Origin: Nocardia altamirensis NBRC 108246
GTDB lineage: Bacteria; Actinomycetota; Actinomycetes; Mycobacteriales; Mycobacteriaceae
Length of the DNA: 41,140 bases
Reading direction: 5' to 3'
Assembly (NCBI RefSeq): GCF_001612685.1
Contig: NZ_BDAY01000101.1
Span: 1-41,140, forward strand
Shown: positions 1 to 7,867 of the stretch, piece after piece
Numbering within the stretch: position 1 is the first letter of the stretch
Layout of the letters: each line of letters opens with the position of its first letter
Made by a program: the position numbers and the translations under genes
Notes under the pieces: generated by a model
The model's database searches: none
Told to the model about the DNA's origin: nothing
What the model saw: only the letters and a program-made list of their open reading frames with translations

Positions 1-57
1 GCTGACCTCCGCAGTCAGGAGCGCGTTCTCTCGTCCCAGCCGGCTCACTTGGCTGTG

Positions 58-560
58 GTCCGGTTCAAAGATCTTTCGGGGAAGTGATCTTGAGGAAGTT
101 GAGCGGAGAGAAGTGGTGCGTGTCGCGCGGCGTGTTGCAACCATAAGACTCCGCTCAACTGCGGTGAGCAACCATTTCTCTCCCGTCAATGGGTCAGCAA
201 CCATTTCTCTCCGGTCAATGGACGTCAGCAACCACTCGACTACCGCTCGATGGCGGTTCGGGCCAGGCGCTACGAGGGTTGGGTGTTCCAGTCGGGTCAT
301 CGGGTGTGAGTCCGGTCCAAAGATCCCTTCGAAGCGATCTTGAGAAAGTTGGCGTGAGAGAAATGGTGCGTGTCGCGAGACGCGTCGCCACCACTTCACT
401 CACGCCAATCAGGTTCAGCAACCATTTCTCTCACGCCAACGAGCCTCGGCAACCATTCGACTACCGCTCGGTGGCGGTTCGGGCCACGCGCCACTTCTCT
501 CACGTCAACGAAGCACGGCAACCAATTCACTCAGGCCAATGTGGGCCAGTAAACCTTGCG
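58..560. repeat. Degenerate approximately 252-bp direct duplication with short internal repeats
   Basis: The stretch 1-646 holds no convincing gene. A block starting near 58 (GTCCGGTTCAAAGATC) recurs near 310 (GTCCGGTCCAAAGATC), and the following GAGAGAA(G/A)TGGTGCGTGTCGCG also recurs about 252 bp later. Inside both halves a short motif, CAGCAACCATTTCTCTC followed by a GTCAA or GCCAA core, recurs several times (around 167, 195 and 416, with diverged copies at 226, 450 and 510). The copies are diverged and irregularly spaced, so this is not a CRISPR array. The function is unknown. It lies downstream of the cation exporter gene. Confidence 0.7.
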
Positions 561-646
561 CCCGAATCGAATTCACTGATCATCTGCCCCGGGCCGAACC
601 CGTCGAAGCCATCCCTTCCCCTCCGTCCCGGGGAGCAGGCGACCGA

Positions 647-1714
647 TCACGTTGTCCGCGTAGTCGATCCTGGACGTTCGCGATGGACCGGACCATGCGA
701 GTCGTCGCAGTGTTCCTCCAGCACCGGGAGTAGGCGGTCGGCGGCCGAGGTGACCGCGTTGGTGACCGGCTGACTGTGGTCGACTTGCAAAGTGGTGTGG
801 GTGATTTCGTAGTCGTGGTCGAGCAACCGCTCGATTTGTTGACGCAGGCCGTGGCAGTCGGCGCCCGGCTGGACCAGGACATGGGCGGACAGCGCAACGT
901 TGCCGGAGGTGATCTGCCAGACGTGCAGGTCGTGCACCTCGTCGATGCCGGGCATTTCGACAAGTCGCCTGCCGAGCGCGTCCGGGTCGACGCCTGCGGG
1001 CGCCGCCTCCAGGAATATGCGGCCGGATTCGGAGACCAGGCCGAGGCCTGCCTTCACCATCAGCGCGACGACCACCAGGGTGGCGATGGCGTCGGCGCGG
1101 GCGAATCCGGTGAGCAGCACGACGATGCCTGCAACGGCGGTGGCGATGAAGCCGTACAGGTCGTTGAGGACGTGCTGGAATGCACCCTCGACGTTCAGGC
1201 TGGTCCGGTTCGCCTTGCTGATCGACCAGGCCGCGGCCACGTTCACCACGATGCCGACGAGCGCGGTGATCACCACGAGCCCACCGGTCACCTCGGGCGG
1301 GGACAGCAGGCGGCGGATCGCCTCATAGGTCAGCCAGCCTGCGAGCACCAGCAGCGTGATGCCGTTGGCCTGGGCGGACAGGATCTCGGCCCGCTTGAAG
1401 CCGTAGGTGTATTTGCCGCGGGCGGGCCGAGCGGCCAGCCGAATCGCGGTGAGCGCCAGCACGATCGAGGCCGCGTCGGTGAGCATGTGCGCGGCATCGG
1501 AGAGCAGCGCAAGCGAATTCGCCAACAGGCCGATCACGACCTCGACCGTCATGAAGCTGACGATCAGCCCAAGCGCGAGCGTCAGCCACCTGCGGTCGGC
1601 GTCACCGGACACACCATGCGAGTGCGCGTGCCCATTGCCGTGCCCATGTCCGTGCTCGTGTTCGTGTCCCATGCCGCCCGCTTTCATCACCGCCATGTAT
1701 GCGCATGTCTGCAT
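647..1714 (-). CDS. Cation diffusion facilitator (CDF) family zinc/cobalt exporter
   Basis: This is a proton-coupled exporter of divalent metal (probably Zn2+, possibly Co2+ or Cd2+) in the cytoplasmic membrane. A His-rich cytoplasmic N terminus (HEHEHGHGHGNGHAHSHG) precedes six predicted membrane segments. The two metal-site motifs are HMLTD in TM2 and HVLND in TM5, the HxxxD pair typical of zinc-preferring members. A C-terminal cytoplasmic domain with the VHDLHVW motif follows. Length (355 aa) is normal. The ATG at 1714 is chosen because AGGTGGG lies 8 bases upstream; ATGs at 1696, 1687 and 1672 are alternatives, the last giving MGHEHEH. An imperfect dyad (ATGC-N8-GCAT, 1699-1714) overlaps the start and could be a metalloregulator site, but this is weak. 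The gene stands alone. Confidence 0.93.
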   Translation of the reverse strand: MQTCAYMAVMKAGGMGHEHEHGHGHGNGHAHSHGVSGDADRRWLTLALGLIVSFMTVEVVIGLLANSLALLSDAAHMLTDAASIVLALTAIRLAARPARGKYTYGFKRAEILSAQANGITLLVLAGWLTYEAIRRLLSPPEVTGGLVVITALVGIVVNVAAAWSISKANRTSLNVEGAFQHVLNDLYGFIATAVAGIVVLLTGFARADAIATLVVVALMVKAGLGLVSESGRIFLEAAPAGVDPDALGRRLVEMPGIDEVHDLHVWQITSGNVALSAHVLVQPGADCHGLRQQIERLLDHDYEITHTTLQVDHSQPVTNAVTSAADRLLPVLEEHCDDSHGPVHRERPGSTTRTT

Positions 1715-1784
1715 CAATCGTACCCACCTTAGCCCACCCTATGCCGCCCGCAACCCGCTACCCCGGATGACCTGAATCACAGCC

Positions 1785-2270
1785 CACAACCGGGCGCGTC
1801 CAAGCCGCGGGCGTCCACCGGCCAGGAGGTGCGCTCAGCCAATAGCCCAAAACGCGCCGATTGGCCCGACCACGAGACGCCTGTACGTCGGTCCGATGCC
1901 CAAACCACAGGCATGCACCGGCTATCAGACGCGTTCAGCCAGCAGCCCTGGAATGCGCCGACGGACCAACCATCAGATGTCCAGACCGCGGGCAAACACT
2001 AGCCACTAGGCAGGTCCAGCCAATAGCCCCCCGACGCACCGACGCACCGACGCACCGACGCACCGACCACGAGACACCCCGCACATCAGTCCGATGCCCG
2101 AACCACAGGCGCCCGCCCGCCGGAAGACGCGTTCAGCCAGCAGCCCTGGATGTGCAGGTGAACCGACGACGCCGAGATCTCCAGGCGCGGGCAAGCACCC
2201 CAGCCACTGAGCAGGTCCGGCAAACAGCCCCCAGGTGCGCCGACTACGAGACGCCCACACGTTGGTTAGG
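1785..2270. repeat. Degenerate approximately 200-bp intergenic direct repeats
   Basis: The gap 1715-2397 carries about two and a half diverged copies of a roughly 180-200-bp unit. Landmarks are GACCACGAGAC at about 1868 and 2064 with GACTACGAGAC at about 2240; TCCGATGCCC(A/G)AACCACAGG at about 1893 and 2090; and an exact 25-base match at 1928-1952 and 2126-2150 whose core is TTCAGCCAGCAGCCCTGGA. Open frames across it encode low-complexity Arg/Pro-rich sequence and are probably not genes. The remaining bases (2271-2397) show only a 10-bp palindrome, ATCGCGCGAT (2329-2338). Confidence 0.75.
2032..2067. repeat. 8-bp tandem repeat, CGACGCAC x 4.5
   Basis: Four perfect copies of CGACGCAC plus CGAC sit inside the second copy of the larger intergenic repeat. 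It is a simple-sequence tract that could vary in copy number between strains; no gene overlaps it. Confidence 0.9.
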
Positions 2271-2397
2271 TGGCTGAACCGTAAGCGTGCATCAGGCGTG
2301 TTCGACCAGCCGAGGAGCGCACCGATCTATCGCGCGATGCCGCATGACCATCACTAGTGCCGCAGGTCAGATACCCGAGGCCATTACGGATACAACC

Positions 2398-2562
2398 TCA
2401 CGGGTTGTCGTGGACGCGCCGGACCAGTTCGCGCATCTGCGCGGTGCTCAGCTCGCCGCGGGCCCACTGCTCGACTACTGCGGCTGCGGCGGCGTTCGGT
2501 GCGAACCCCTCTAGTCGCACCGTGGCGAATGCGTGTAGTCGTCCACGTCCGCGGTCACTCAT
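2398..2562 (-). CDS. VbhA-like antitoxin domain protein (54 aa), orphan
   Basis: This 54-residue protein matches what is known of the VbhA antitoxin family: a short helical protein with T14-V-R-L-E18-G19, which fits the (S/T)xxxE(G/N) motif by which class I Fic inhibitors block the Fic ATP site, followed by a helix with EQWARGELST. The ATG overlaps the stop of the upstream sugar permease by four bases (ATGA), so it is translationally coupled to the transporter operon. Known VbhA proteins sit beside a Fic AMP-transferase; no HPFxxGNGR-type Fic protein is encoded in this window, and repeats follow downstream. The family assignment rests on a short motif and size. The partner, if any, is unknown. 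Confidence 0.65.
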   Translation of the reverse strand: MSDRGRGRLHAFATVRLEGFAPNAAAAAVVEQWARGELSTAQMRELVRRVHDNP

Positions 2563-3773
2563 CGCGCACCTTCGGCGCCTCGCCGGGCCACCGAATCGAT
2601 GGCGACGGAGATGGCGAGGACGGCGCCGGTCACCATGAATCGGACCGACGAGTCGACGTTGAGCAGCAGCATGCCGTTGGTGATGGACTGGATGACCAGG
2701 ATGCCGAGCAGGGCCGCATAGGCGCGGCCACGGCCGCCGAAGAGGCTTGTCCCGCCGATCACCGCGGCGGCGATGGCGTTGAGGAGGATGTCGCTGCCGC
2801 CGGAGCTCTGGTTCACCGCGACCAACCGGGACGCGGCCAGGATGCCGCCGAGGGTGGCCAGCGCCGAGCAGCCGACGAACGCGGCGATACGAATCCCGGT
2901 GACGTTGATGCCTGCCCGCCGCGCCGCTTCCGCATTGCCGCCGACCGCATAGATGCGGCGCCCGAAGACCGTTCGGCGCAGGATCAGGCCGACGACGAGT
3001 ACAAGACCACCGAAGATCACCAGGGTCAGCGGCACTCCGCGATCGGTGTTCAGCACCAGCACGACACCGCCGAGCAGCGCGGCCAGGCTCCCCGAGCGCA
3101 CCACGATCCACACCGGCGTCGAGGCATCGAGCCCCGCACCCACCCGTTGATGCCGGGTGACCAAGCTCGCGGCGAGGTGACCGCCGGCCAGCAGCGCCAC
3201 GAGCAACCAGCCGAGCACGGCAGGCAGCCAGGTGTCGCTGATGGTGGCGATGCCCCGATCGAACGGCAGGTTGACCGTGCCTTCCTTGCCGAGCAGATAC
3301 AGCATCAGCCCCTGCCAGCCGATCAGCCCGGCCAGCGTCACCACGAACGACGGCATGCTCAGCATCGTCCGCATGAGCCCGTGCAGCAGACCGATCGCGG
3401 CGCCGACAGCAATGGCGGCGAGCACCGCGAACACGGTGTTCCACCCGTGCCGCACATAGAGCAGCGTCATCACCACGGCCGTCAGACCGCTGACCGAGCC
3501 GGCCGAAAGGTCTATTTCCCCGAGCAGCAGCACCAGCACGATGCCGAGCGCGATGGTTCCGGTCGCGGCCATCTGCAGTGCCAGGTTGGTGAGGTTCTCC
3601 GCCGAGAGGAAGTGCGCGTTGAGCCGATAGAACACCACCGCGATGATGACGAGCCCGATCGCGACCGGCACCGAGCCGACCTCGCCGCGGCGCAGCCGGT
3701 CCAGCCCGGCATCGACCAGTCCGCGTGCCTGATTCGCTTGCCAGATAGGTCTTTTCACCACAATGTCACTCAT
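2559..3773 (-). CDS. Sugar ABC transporter permease, XylH/RbsC family (locus 1)
   Basis: Membrane permease of a carbohydrate importer, 404 aa with about ten hydrophobic segments. Family hallmarks are GEIDLSAGSVSG near residue 90, GRRIYAVGGNAEAARRAGI, and the cytoplasmic coupling loop IGGTSLFGGRGR that contacts the ATPase. The ATG at 3773 (MSDIVVKR) has GAGG seven bases upstream; an in-frame start at 3815 would add 14 Arg/Pro-rich residues. It works with the ATPase and XylF-like binding protein just upstream, although 149 bp separate it from the ATPase stop. Its stop overlaps the start of the VbhA-like gene. The gene is probably controlled by the ROK regulator at 5843. The substrate is inferred to be xylose or a related sugar from the binding protein. 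Confidence 0.92.
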   Translation of the reverse strand: MSDIVVKRPIWQANQARGLVDAGLDRLRRGEVGSVPVAIGLVIIAVVFYRLNAHFLSAENLTNLALQMAATGTIALGIVLVLLLGEIDLSAGSVSGLTAVVMTLLYVRHGWNTVFAVLAAIAVGAAIGLLHGLMRTMLSMPSFVVTLAGLIGWQGLMLYLLGKEGTVNLPFDRGIATISDTWLPAVLGWLLVALLAGGHLAASLVTRHQRVGAGLDASTPVWIVVRSGSLAALLGGVVLVLNTDRGVPLTLVIFGGLVLVVGLILRRTVFGRRIYAVGGNAEAARRAGINVTGIRIAAFVGCSALATLGGILAASRLVAVNQSSGGSDILLNAIAAAVIGGTSLFGGRGRAYAALLGILVIQSITNGMLLLNVDSSVRFMVTGAVLAISVAIDSVARRGAEGAR

Positions 3774-3926
3774 GACGGCACCTCGCCACGGTCGATTCGG
3801 CCTGCTGCGGCGCACGCTGGGACATGAATCGATTCGCTACGCTCTCTCATCGCCGCACCTCGTCGCGCACTCTCCGGTGATGTCCGATGCCATCTGCGAC
3901 ATGGTTGGTTCGCTGCGCTTTGTCAT
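3770..3926 (-). other. Two overlapping mini-ORFs and a direct repeat bridging ATPase and permease
   Basis: The gap between the ATPase and permease genes contains a diverged direct repeat of about 33 bp, near 3894-3926 and 3817-3850. Each copy begins with ATG: one frame (3837-3926, 29 codons) starts MTKRSEP and overlaps the ATPase stop as ATGA; the next (3770-3850, 26 codons) starts MRERSES, has GAGG upstream, and ends overlapping the permease ATG. The chain could keep ribosomes moving from ATPase to permease, or may simply be an inserted intergenic repeat. Whether the peptides are translated is unknown. Confidence 0.3.
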
Positions 3927-4660
3927 GCGGCCGCTCCTGTAATCGCTGCCACGATATCTTCTTGAGTCGCTTTTGCGGTCTCGAACTCGCCTGCATTGCG
4001 ACCGAGGCGCAGCACAACCACGCGATCACTCACCGAACGAACATCGACCAGATTGTGCGAAATCAGTAGCACCGCAAGACCTCGCTCACGCAACCTGCCG
4101 ATCAAGGCAAGCACCTGAGCGGTCTGTTCGACGCCGAGCGCGGCCGTCGGTTCGTCGAGAATCACCATCCGCGGCCGCCCGAGCAGCGCCCTGGCAATGG
4201 CGACCGACTGCCGCTGCCCGCCGGAGAGCGCGGACACCGGCGCGCGCACATCCTTGATCCGTACGTCGAGCGAGGCGAGCAGGTCGCGCGCGCTACGCTC
4301 CATCTCGATCTCGTCGAGCACGCTCAGAATCGTGTTCTCGGCGCCGAGATGCAGGTTCGCGACGACATCGAGGTTGTCGCACAGCGCGAGGTCCTGGAAC
4401 ACCGTGGTGATGCCGAGCGCTTGCGCGTCCTGCGGGCGGGCGATCCGCACTTGCTCGCCCGCGAAGACGATCTCGCCCTCGTCGGCGACGGTCACTCCCG
4501 AAATCGCCTTCACCAGTGTCGATTTGCCCGCACCGTTGTCGCCGACCAGCGCGACCACCTCGCCTGCGCGCACCTCGAGGTCGGCACCGGCAAGCGCCTG
4601 CACCGCGCCGTACCGTTTGGTCAGCCCCTTCGCCGCGAGAACCGTTGTGGTAGCCGTCAT
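3923..4660 (-). CDS. Sugar ABC transporter ATP-binding protein, single-domain (locus 1)
   Basis: ATPase that powers the sugar importer at the inner face of the membrane. It shows Walker A GDNGAGKST (residues 40-48), Q-loop FQDLALCDN, signature LSGGQRQ, Walker B VILDEPTAAL and the switch histidine in LLISHN. At 245 aa it has only one nucleotide-binding domain, like FrcA-type proteins and unlike the duplicated, approximately 500-aa RbsA/XylG, so it must act as a homodimer. Its ATG overlaps the stop of the binding-protein gene (ATGA), showing operon structure and coupling. Confidence 0.94.
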   Translation of the reverse strand: MTATTTVLAAKGLTKRYGAVQALAGADLEVRAGEVVALVGDNGAGKSTLVKAISGVTVADEGEIVFAGEQVRIARPQDAQALGITTVFQDLALCDNLDVVANLHLGAENTILSVLDEIEMERSARDLLASLDVRIKDVRAPVSALSGGQRQSVAIARALLGRPRMVILDEPTAALGVEQTAQVLALIGRLRERGLAVLLISHNLVDVRSVSDRVVVLRLGRNAGEFETAKATQEDIVAAITGAAA

Positions 4661-5739
4661 TTGATGCCTGCGGCTTGGCACGCCGCCGCCACGTCCGGCG
4701 TGCAGATATCGGCGACCGAGTAGAGGCCGTCCTTGATGATGGTGTCCTTGATGTTGTTCTTGCCGACCGCGATGGCCTCGAGCAGATACGACGGGATGTC
4801 GGCGACACCGTTGTCGGTGCGCGCCGGCGCCGTCGGCTTCTCGCCCCTGGTGAGCGCCACGGCGAGCTCGGCCGCCTTCTCCGCCTGCGCACGGTAGTCG
4901 AGGTAGATGGTCATGGTCTGCTCGCCGGTCAGAATCCGTTGCACGCCTGCGAGTTCCGCGTCCTGGCCGGTCAGCGGCGGCAGCGTCGCGTAGCCCGCCC
5001 GCTTCAACGCGGCGATCGCGCCGCCGGCCATGCCGTCGTTGGCGGAGTAGACGCCGACGATCGCGTCCTTGCCGAGCGCGGTGATGGCCTGTTCCATCTG
5101 CTGCTGCGCCTTGTCCGGCGACCAGTCGGGAGTGTCGAATTCGCGCCCGACCTTCACCTTGCCGTCGAGCGCCTCGTGCGCGCCCTTCTTGTAGTCGCCC
5201 GCGCTCGGGTCGGTCGGCGAGCCGTTGATCACCACGACCTGCCCCTTCTCCGCGGTGCCGCGCTTGTACAGCTCCTCGAGCAGTGCCTGGCCCTGCACCT
5301 TGCCGACCTTCACGTTGTCGAACGACACGTAGTAGTCGTAGTCGATGCCGGAGATCAGCCGGTCGTAGGCGATGACCGGGATCTTCTTCTGCCGCGCCGT
5401 GTTCACTTGCGGCGCAACGGCATCCGCGTTGACCGCGTCGAAGACGATGACGTCGGCGCCCTGGGTGAGCGCGGATTCGAACTGGCCCTGCTGTTTTGCC
5501 GCATCCTGATCGGCATTGAAGTAGAGCACCCTGCACTTGTCGCAGAGTTGCTTGACTTTCGCCTCGAACAGCGGACGATCGAAGGCTTCGTAACGAGTTG
5601 TCTTGGATTCCGGGAGCAGGAGTGCGATCGTCGGGTTGTCGCCACCCGACTTCGCATCGTTCGCGCTGTCGCCGGAGCTACAGCCTGCCACCAGGACGAG
5701 TGCGGCCGTCGCCGCGCTGAAGAGCTGAATACGACGCAT
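4657..5739 (-). CDS. XylF-like sugar-binding lipoprotein (locus 1)
   Basis: Periplasm-side solute receptor of the sugar importer, 360 aa. The start MRRIQLFS begins a lipoprotein signal with lipobox LVAGC and Cys20 as the lipid anchor. The mature part is a periplasmic-binding-protein type I fold; the stretch AYDRLISG followed by DYYVSFDNVKVG is characteristic of D-xylose receptors (XylF), as is GVYSANDGMAGG. First gene of the operon, followed directly by the ATPase. The start region faces the ROK regulator gene across 103 bp containing a clear palindrome (5783-5808). Xylose is the inferred ligand; a related pentose or oligosaccharide is possible. Confidence 0.93.
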   Translation of the reverse strand: MRRIQLFSAATAALVLVAGCSSGDSANDAKSGGDNPTIALLLPESKTTRYEAFDRPLFEAKVKQLCDKCRVLYFNADQDAAKQQGQFESALTQGADVIVFDAVNADAVAPQVNTARQKKIPVIAYDRLISGIDYDYYVSFDNVKVGKVQGQALLEELYKRGTAEKGQVVVINGSPTDPSAGDYKKGAHEALDGKVKVGREFDTPDWSPDKAQQQMEQAITALGKDAIVGVYSANDGMAGGAIAALKRAGYATLPPLTGQDAELAGVQRILTGEQTMTIYLDYRAQAEKAAELAVALTRGEKPTAPARTDNGVADIPSYLLEAIAVGKNNIKDTIIKDGLYSVADICTPDVAAACQAAGIK

Positions 5740-5782
5740 GAGGTCACCGTGCCGAGAGGAGAGCGAGAGCGCCCGGTTGAGC

Positions 5783-5808
5783 GTTGGTAAGAAAGGTAGT
5801 TTACTAAC
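5783..5808. promoter_or_regulatory. Probable ROK operator between divergent genes
   Basis: Inverted repeat GTTGGTAA (5783-5790) and TTACTAAC (5801-5808) with a 10-bp spacer; seven of eight arm positions pair. It lies midway between the binding-protein start (5739) and the ROK start (5843), where a repressor could control both directions. GTTAGTAAA/TTTACTAAC arms resemble sites of actinobacterial ROK/XylR-type repressors. Confidence 0.7.
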
Positions 5809-5842
5809 AACGACGTGTCCAGTGGTACGAGCAGGAGGATTG

Positions 5843-7018
5843 ATGAGTAGGGTCGGCAATCCCCAGCTCCTTCGGACGATGAACGAGCGGCTGCTCCTCG
5901 ACTACCTGCGCGTCAGCGGACCGGCATCGCGTGGCGAGCTGGCCAAAGCCAGCGGGCTCTCGAAACCTACCGTGTCAGCGGCACTTTCGGGTTTGGAACA
6001 GGCGGGGCTCGTGCAACTCGTCGGCTCGCTGAGCGGCAGGCCCGGCCCGACCACCGCGCTATACGACGTCAACGTGCGCGCGGGCGTGGTGGCAGGCATC
6101 GACATCGGCAGGCACTGGATCCGACTCGCCGTGGCCGACCTGCGCGGCGAGTTCATCGCCCGCCGCGACGTGCGCAACACCGCGCGTTCGGCCCCCGATC
6201 TGGTGCGGCGGGTGCGCACACTGGCCGACGAGGTGGCCGACTCGGCTGGAATCGATTGGACCGCAGTACATTACGCGGTGATCGGAAGCCCGGGCGTGCT
6301 CAATGCCGACACCGGCCGGTTGGACTACGCCCAGAATCTGCCGGGCTGGGGCCGCGCCGGACTGGTCGGCCAGCTGCGCGACGCACTCGGCGTCGAATCG
6401 ACGATCGAGAACGACATCAACCTCGCCGCCGTCGGCGAACTGACCTTCGGCGCAGGAGCCGGACTGCGCAACTTCGTGCTCATCTCGATCGGCACCGGCG
6501 TCGGCATGGGCATCGTGATCAACGGCGAACTCTACGTCGGCAACAGCGGCGCGGCGGGCGAGGTGTCGTTCCTGCCCGCCACCGAGGTCGACGCTCCCCC
6601 GCTCGATGCCCGCGAACGCGGCATGACCGAAACCGTCGCCGCCGCAGGCGGAGTCGCGCGCACGGCCGAGCAAATCGGACTGCCCGCAGCCTCCGCGAAG
6701 GAGATCTTCGCCGCAGCGGCCGCAGGCGATCCGCGCGCCATGGCCGTCGTGGAGGCGGAGGGCCGCAGGATCGGCGCGCTCGTCACCGCGGTCGCCGCGA
6801 TCCTCGATCCCGAACTCGTCGTGCTTTCCGGCGGCATCGGCAACAACCTGGAGCTGCTCGGGTCGGCCATCGCGCGGCGGATGGCGGAGCTCGGTCCGCT
6901 GCGGCCGCGCATCGTCGCCAGCACGCTCGGCGACGACGGTGTGCTCACCGGCGCGGTGTCGCGCGCGTTGTCGGTCGCCCGCGATCGACTCTTCGAAAGG
7001 CGTTCAGCGGGAGTCTGA
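5843..7018 (+). CDS. ROK family transcriptional regulator (XylR-like, locus 1)
   Basis: Sugar-responsive repressor, 391 aa. An N-terminal winged helix (SRGELAKASGLSKPTVSAAL, residues 30-49) precedes a ROK sugar-kinase-like domain with GIDIGRHWIRLA, the loop ENDINLAAVGE and the glycine-rich ISIGTGVGMG. The usual ROK zinc site (GH...CxCGxxGC) is absent: GEVSFLP replaces GEVGH and no cysteine motif follows, as in a subset of actinobacterial ROK proteins. AGGAGG (5833-5838) supports the ATG at 5843. It probably represses the divergent sugar transport operon and itself. The last codons and stop lie inside the first copy of a 48-bp tandem repeat, so the C terminus may have been altered by that repeat. 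Confidence 0.92.
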   Translation: MSRVGNPQLLRTMNERLLLDYLRVSGPASRGELAKASGLSKPTVSAALSGLEQAGLVQLVGSLSGRPGPTTALYDVNVRAGVVAGIDIGRHWIRLAVADLRGEFIARRDVRNTARSAPDLVRRVRTLADEVADSAGIDWTAVHYAVIGSPGVLNADTGRLDYAQNLPGWGRAGLVGQLRDALGVESTIENDINLAAVGELTFGAGAGLRNFVLISIGTGVGMGIVINGELYVGNSGAAGEVSFLPATEVDAPPLDARERGMTETVAAAGGVARTAEQIGLPAASAKEIFAAAAAGDPRAMAVVEAEGRRIGALVTAVAAILDPELVVLSGGIGNNLELLGSAIARRMAELGPLRPRIVASTLGDDGVLTGAVSRALSVARDRLFERRSAGV

Positions 7019-7193
7019 TTCAAGCGGTCAGCCGGCTGGCGCCGGTCGTGTTCAGCGGGAGTCTGATTCAAGCGATCGGTCGGCTCGCGCCGGTCGCATT
7101 CAACGGGAGTCTGATTCGCGCGGTCAATCGGCTGGCGCCGGTCGCGTTCAACGGGAGCCTGATTCGGGCGGACAGCCGACTCCCCACCGATCG
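7002..7193. repeat. 48-bp tandem repeat, four copies
   Basis: Units begin at 7002, 7050, 7098 and 7146 with core GTTCA(G/A)CGGGAGTCTGATTC; the exact spacing is 48 bp each time and the fourth copy is diverged at its end. Because 48 is a multiple of three, frames on both strands read as 16-residue repeats. The first copy overlaps the end of the ROK gene. No RBS precedes these frames, so they are probably not translated. Confidence 0.9.
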
Positions 7194-7221
7194 GCCTCAG
7201 CGGGGGCGGCACTTACGCGAG

Positions 7222-7260
7222 CAGCCGACGCACGCCTGTTGATTCTGCGTGCGTCGGCTG
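7222..7260. terminator. Bidirectional hairpin terminator between convergent genes
   Basis: A perfect 14-bp stem: CAGCCGACGCACGC (7222-7235) and GCGTGCGTCGGCTG (7247-7260) around an 11-base loop. It lies between the rightward ROK gene and the leftward lipoprotein gene ending at 7271. There is no U-tract, as is common in actinomycetes. Confidence 0.85.
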
Positions 7261-7270
7261 ACGGCGGTCG

Positions 7271-7867
7271 TCAACGGGCGGTGAGCGGTGGCCCGTATGC
7301 GGGCCCCTTCGGCTCTGCGAAGACGACGGGGCAGGCCCGCTTCATCCGCTCCATGGACCCGTTGAGCGAGGTCAGCGCCGCGCTCACGGCGTCAGCGACC
7401 GGTTGGGCCGGGCTGTTGTTGTCGATGGCGGTGTTGAAGTCCGCCAGCGCGGTGTTGAGTTGGCCGCCCGCGGCGGCGACATCGCGGTAAGCGCCGCCGA
7501 TGAGCTTCGAATCCATCTTGTCGGCCACCGGATTGATGGTCGCCGCGACCTGATTCGACAGCGCCATCCCCTGGGACGCACGAGATTTCACTTCGGCGAT
7601 ATCGCCGCGCTGGGCGGCGGGGCCTAGCCCGTCGAGCTGTTCGGACAGCTGCCGGAACGTCTCGCGCAGACTGGCGACGGCTTGCCCGCCGCTGGTGCAA
7701 TCCGCGGTCGCCGGGTCGGGCGGGCTGTTGCGGTCCGCGTCGGCGGATCCCTCGCTCGAACACGCGCCGAGCAGCGCGGCGCCGAGCAGGAACAGGAGCG
7801 CGAGGGAGGTCACGCCGAGGGAGGTCTTCCCTCGGCGTGCCGTCCGCTGACCTCGTGGGTTACCCAT
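7271..7867 (-). CDS. Putative lipoprotein of unknown function (198 aa)
   Basis: Not recognised. The N terminus is basic (RGQRTARRGKTSLG), followed by a hydrophobic stretch and lipobox LLGAC with Cys36 as the predicted lipid anchor. The mature part is mostly helical, rich in Ala/Gln/Asn, with two further cysteines (ADCTSGG, RACPVV) that could form a disulfide. The ATG overlaps the stop of the 93-aa membrane protein gene by eight bases, so the two are probably translated together. It is the last gene of the leftward cluster containing the giant hydrophobic protein. A surface or periplasmic accessory role is inferred from location only. Confidence 0.8.
   Translation of the reverse strand: MGNPRGQRTARRGKTSLGVTSLALLFLLGAALLGACSSEGSADADRNSPPDPATADCTSGGQAVASLRETFRQLSEQLDGLGPAAQRGDIAEVKSRASQGMALSNQVAATINPVADKMDSKLIGGAYRDVAAAGGQLNTALADFNTAIDNNSPAQPVADAVSAALTSLNGSMERMKRACPVVFAEPKGPAYGPPLTAR

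Noticed and set aside
58..560. Possible CRISPR array
   Set aside because: Repeats are diverged, irregularly spaced and nested in a larger duplication; no uniform spacers and no cas genes.
2499..3827. 442-residue plus-strand frame opposite the permease
   Set aside because: His/Gln/Asp/Arg-rich composition typical of antisense shadows; the opposite frame is a clear permease.
7002..7212. Proteins of 16-residue repeats in the 48-bp tandem repeat
   Set aside because: All frames are open simply because the unit length is divisible by three; no start signal.
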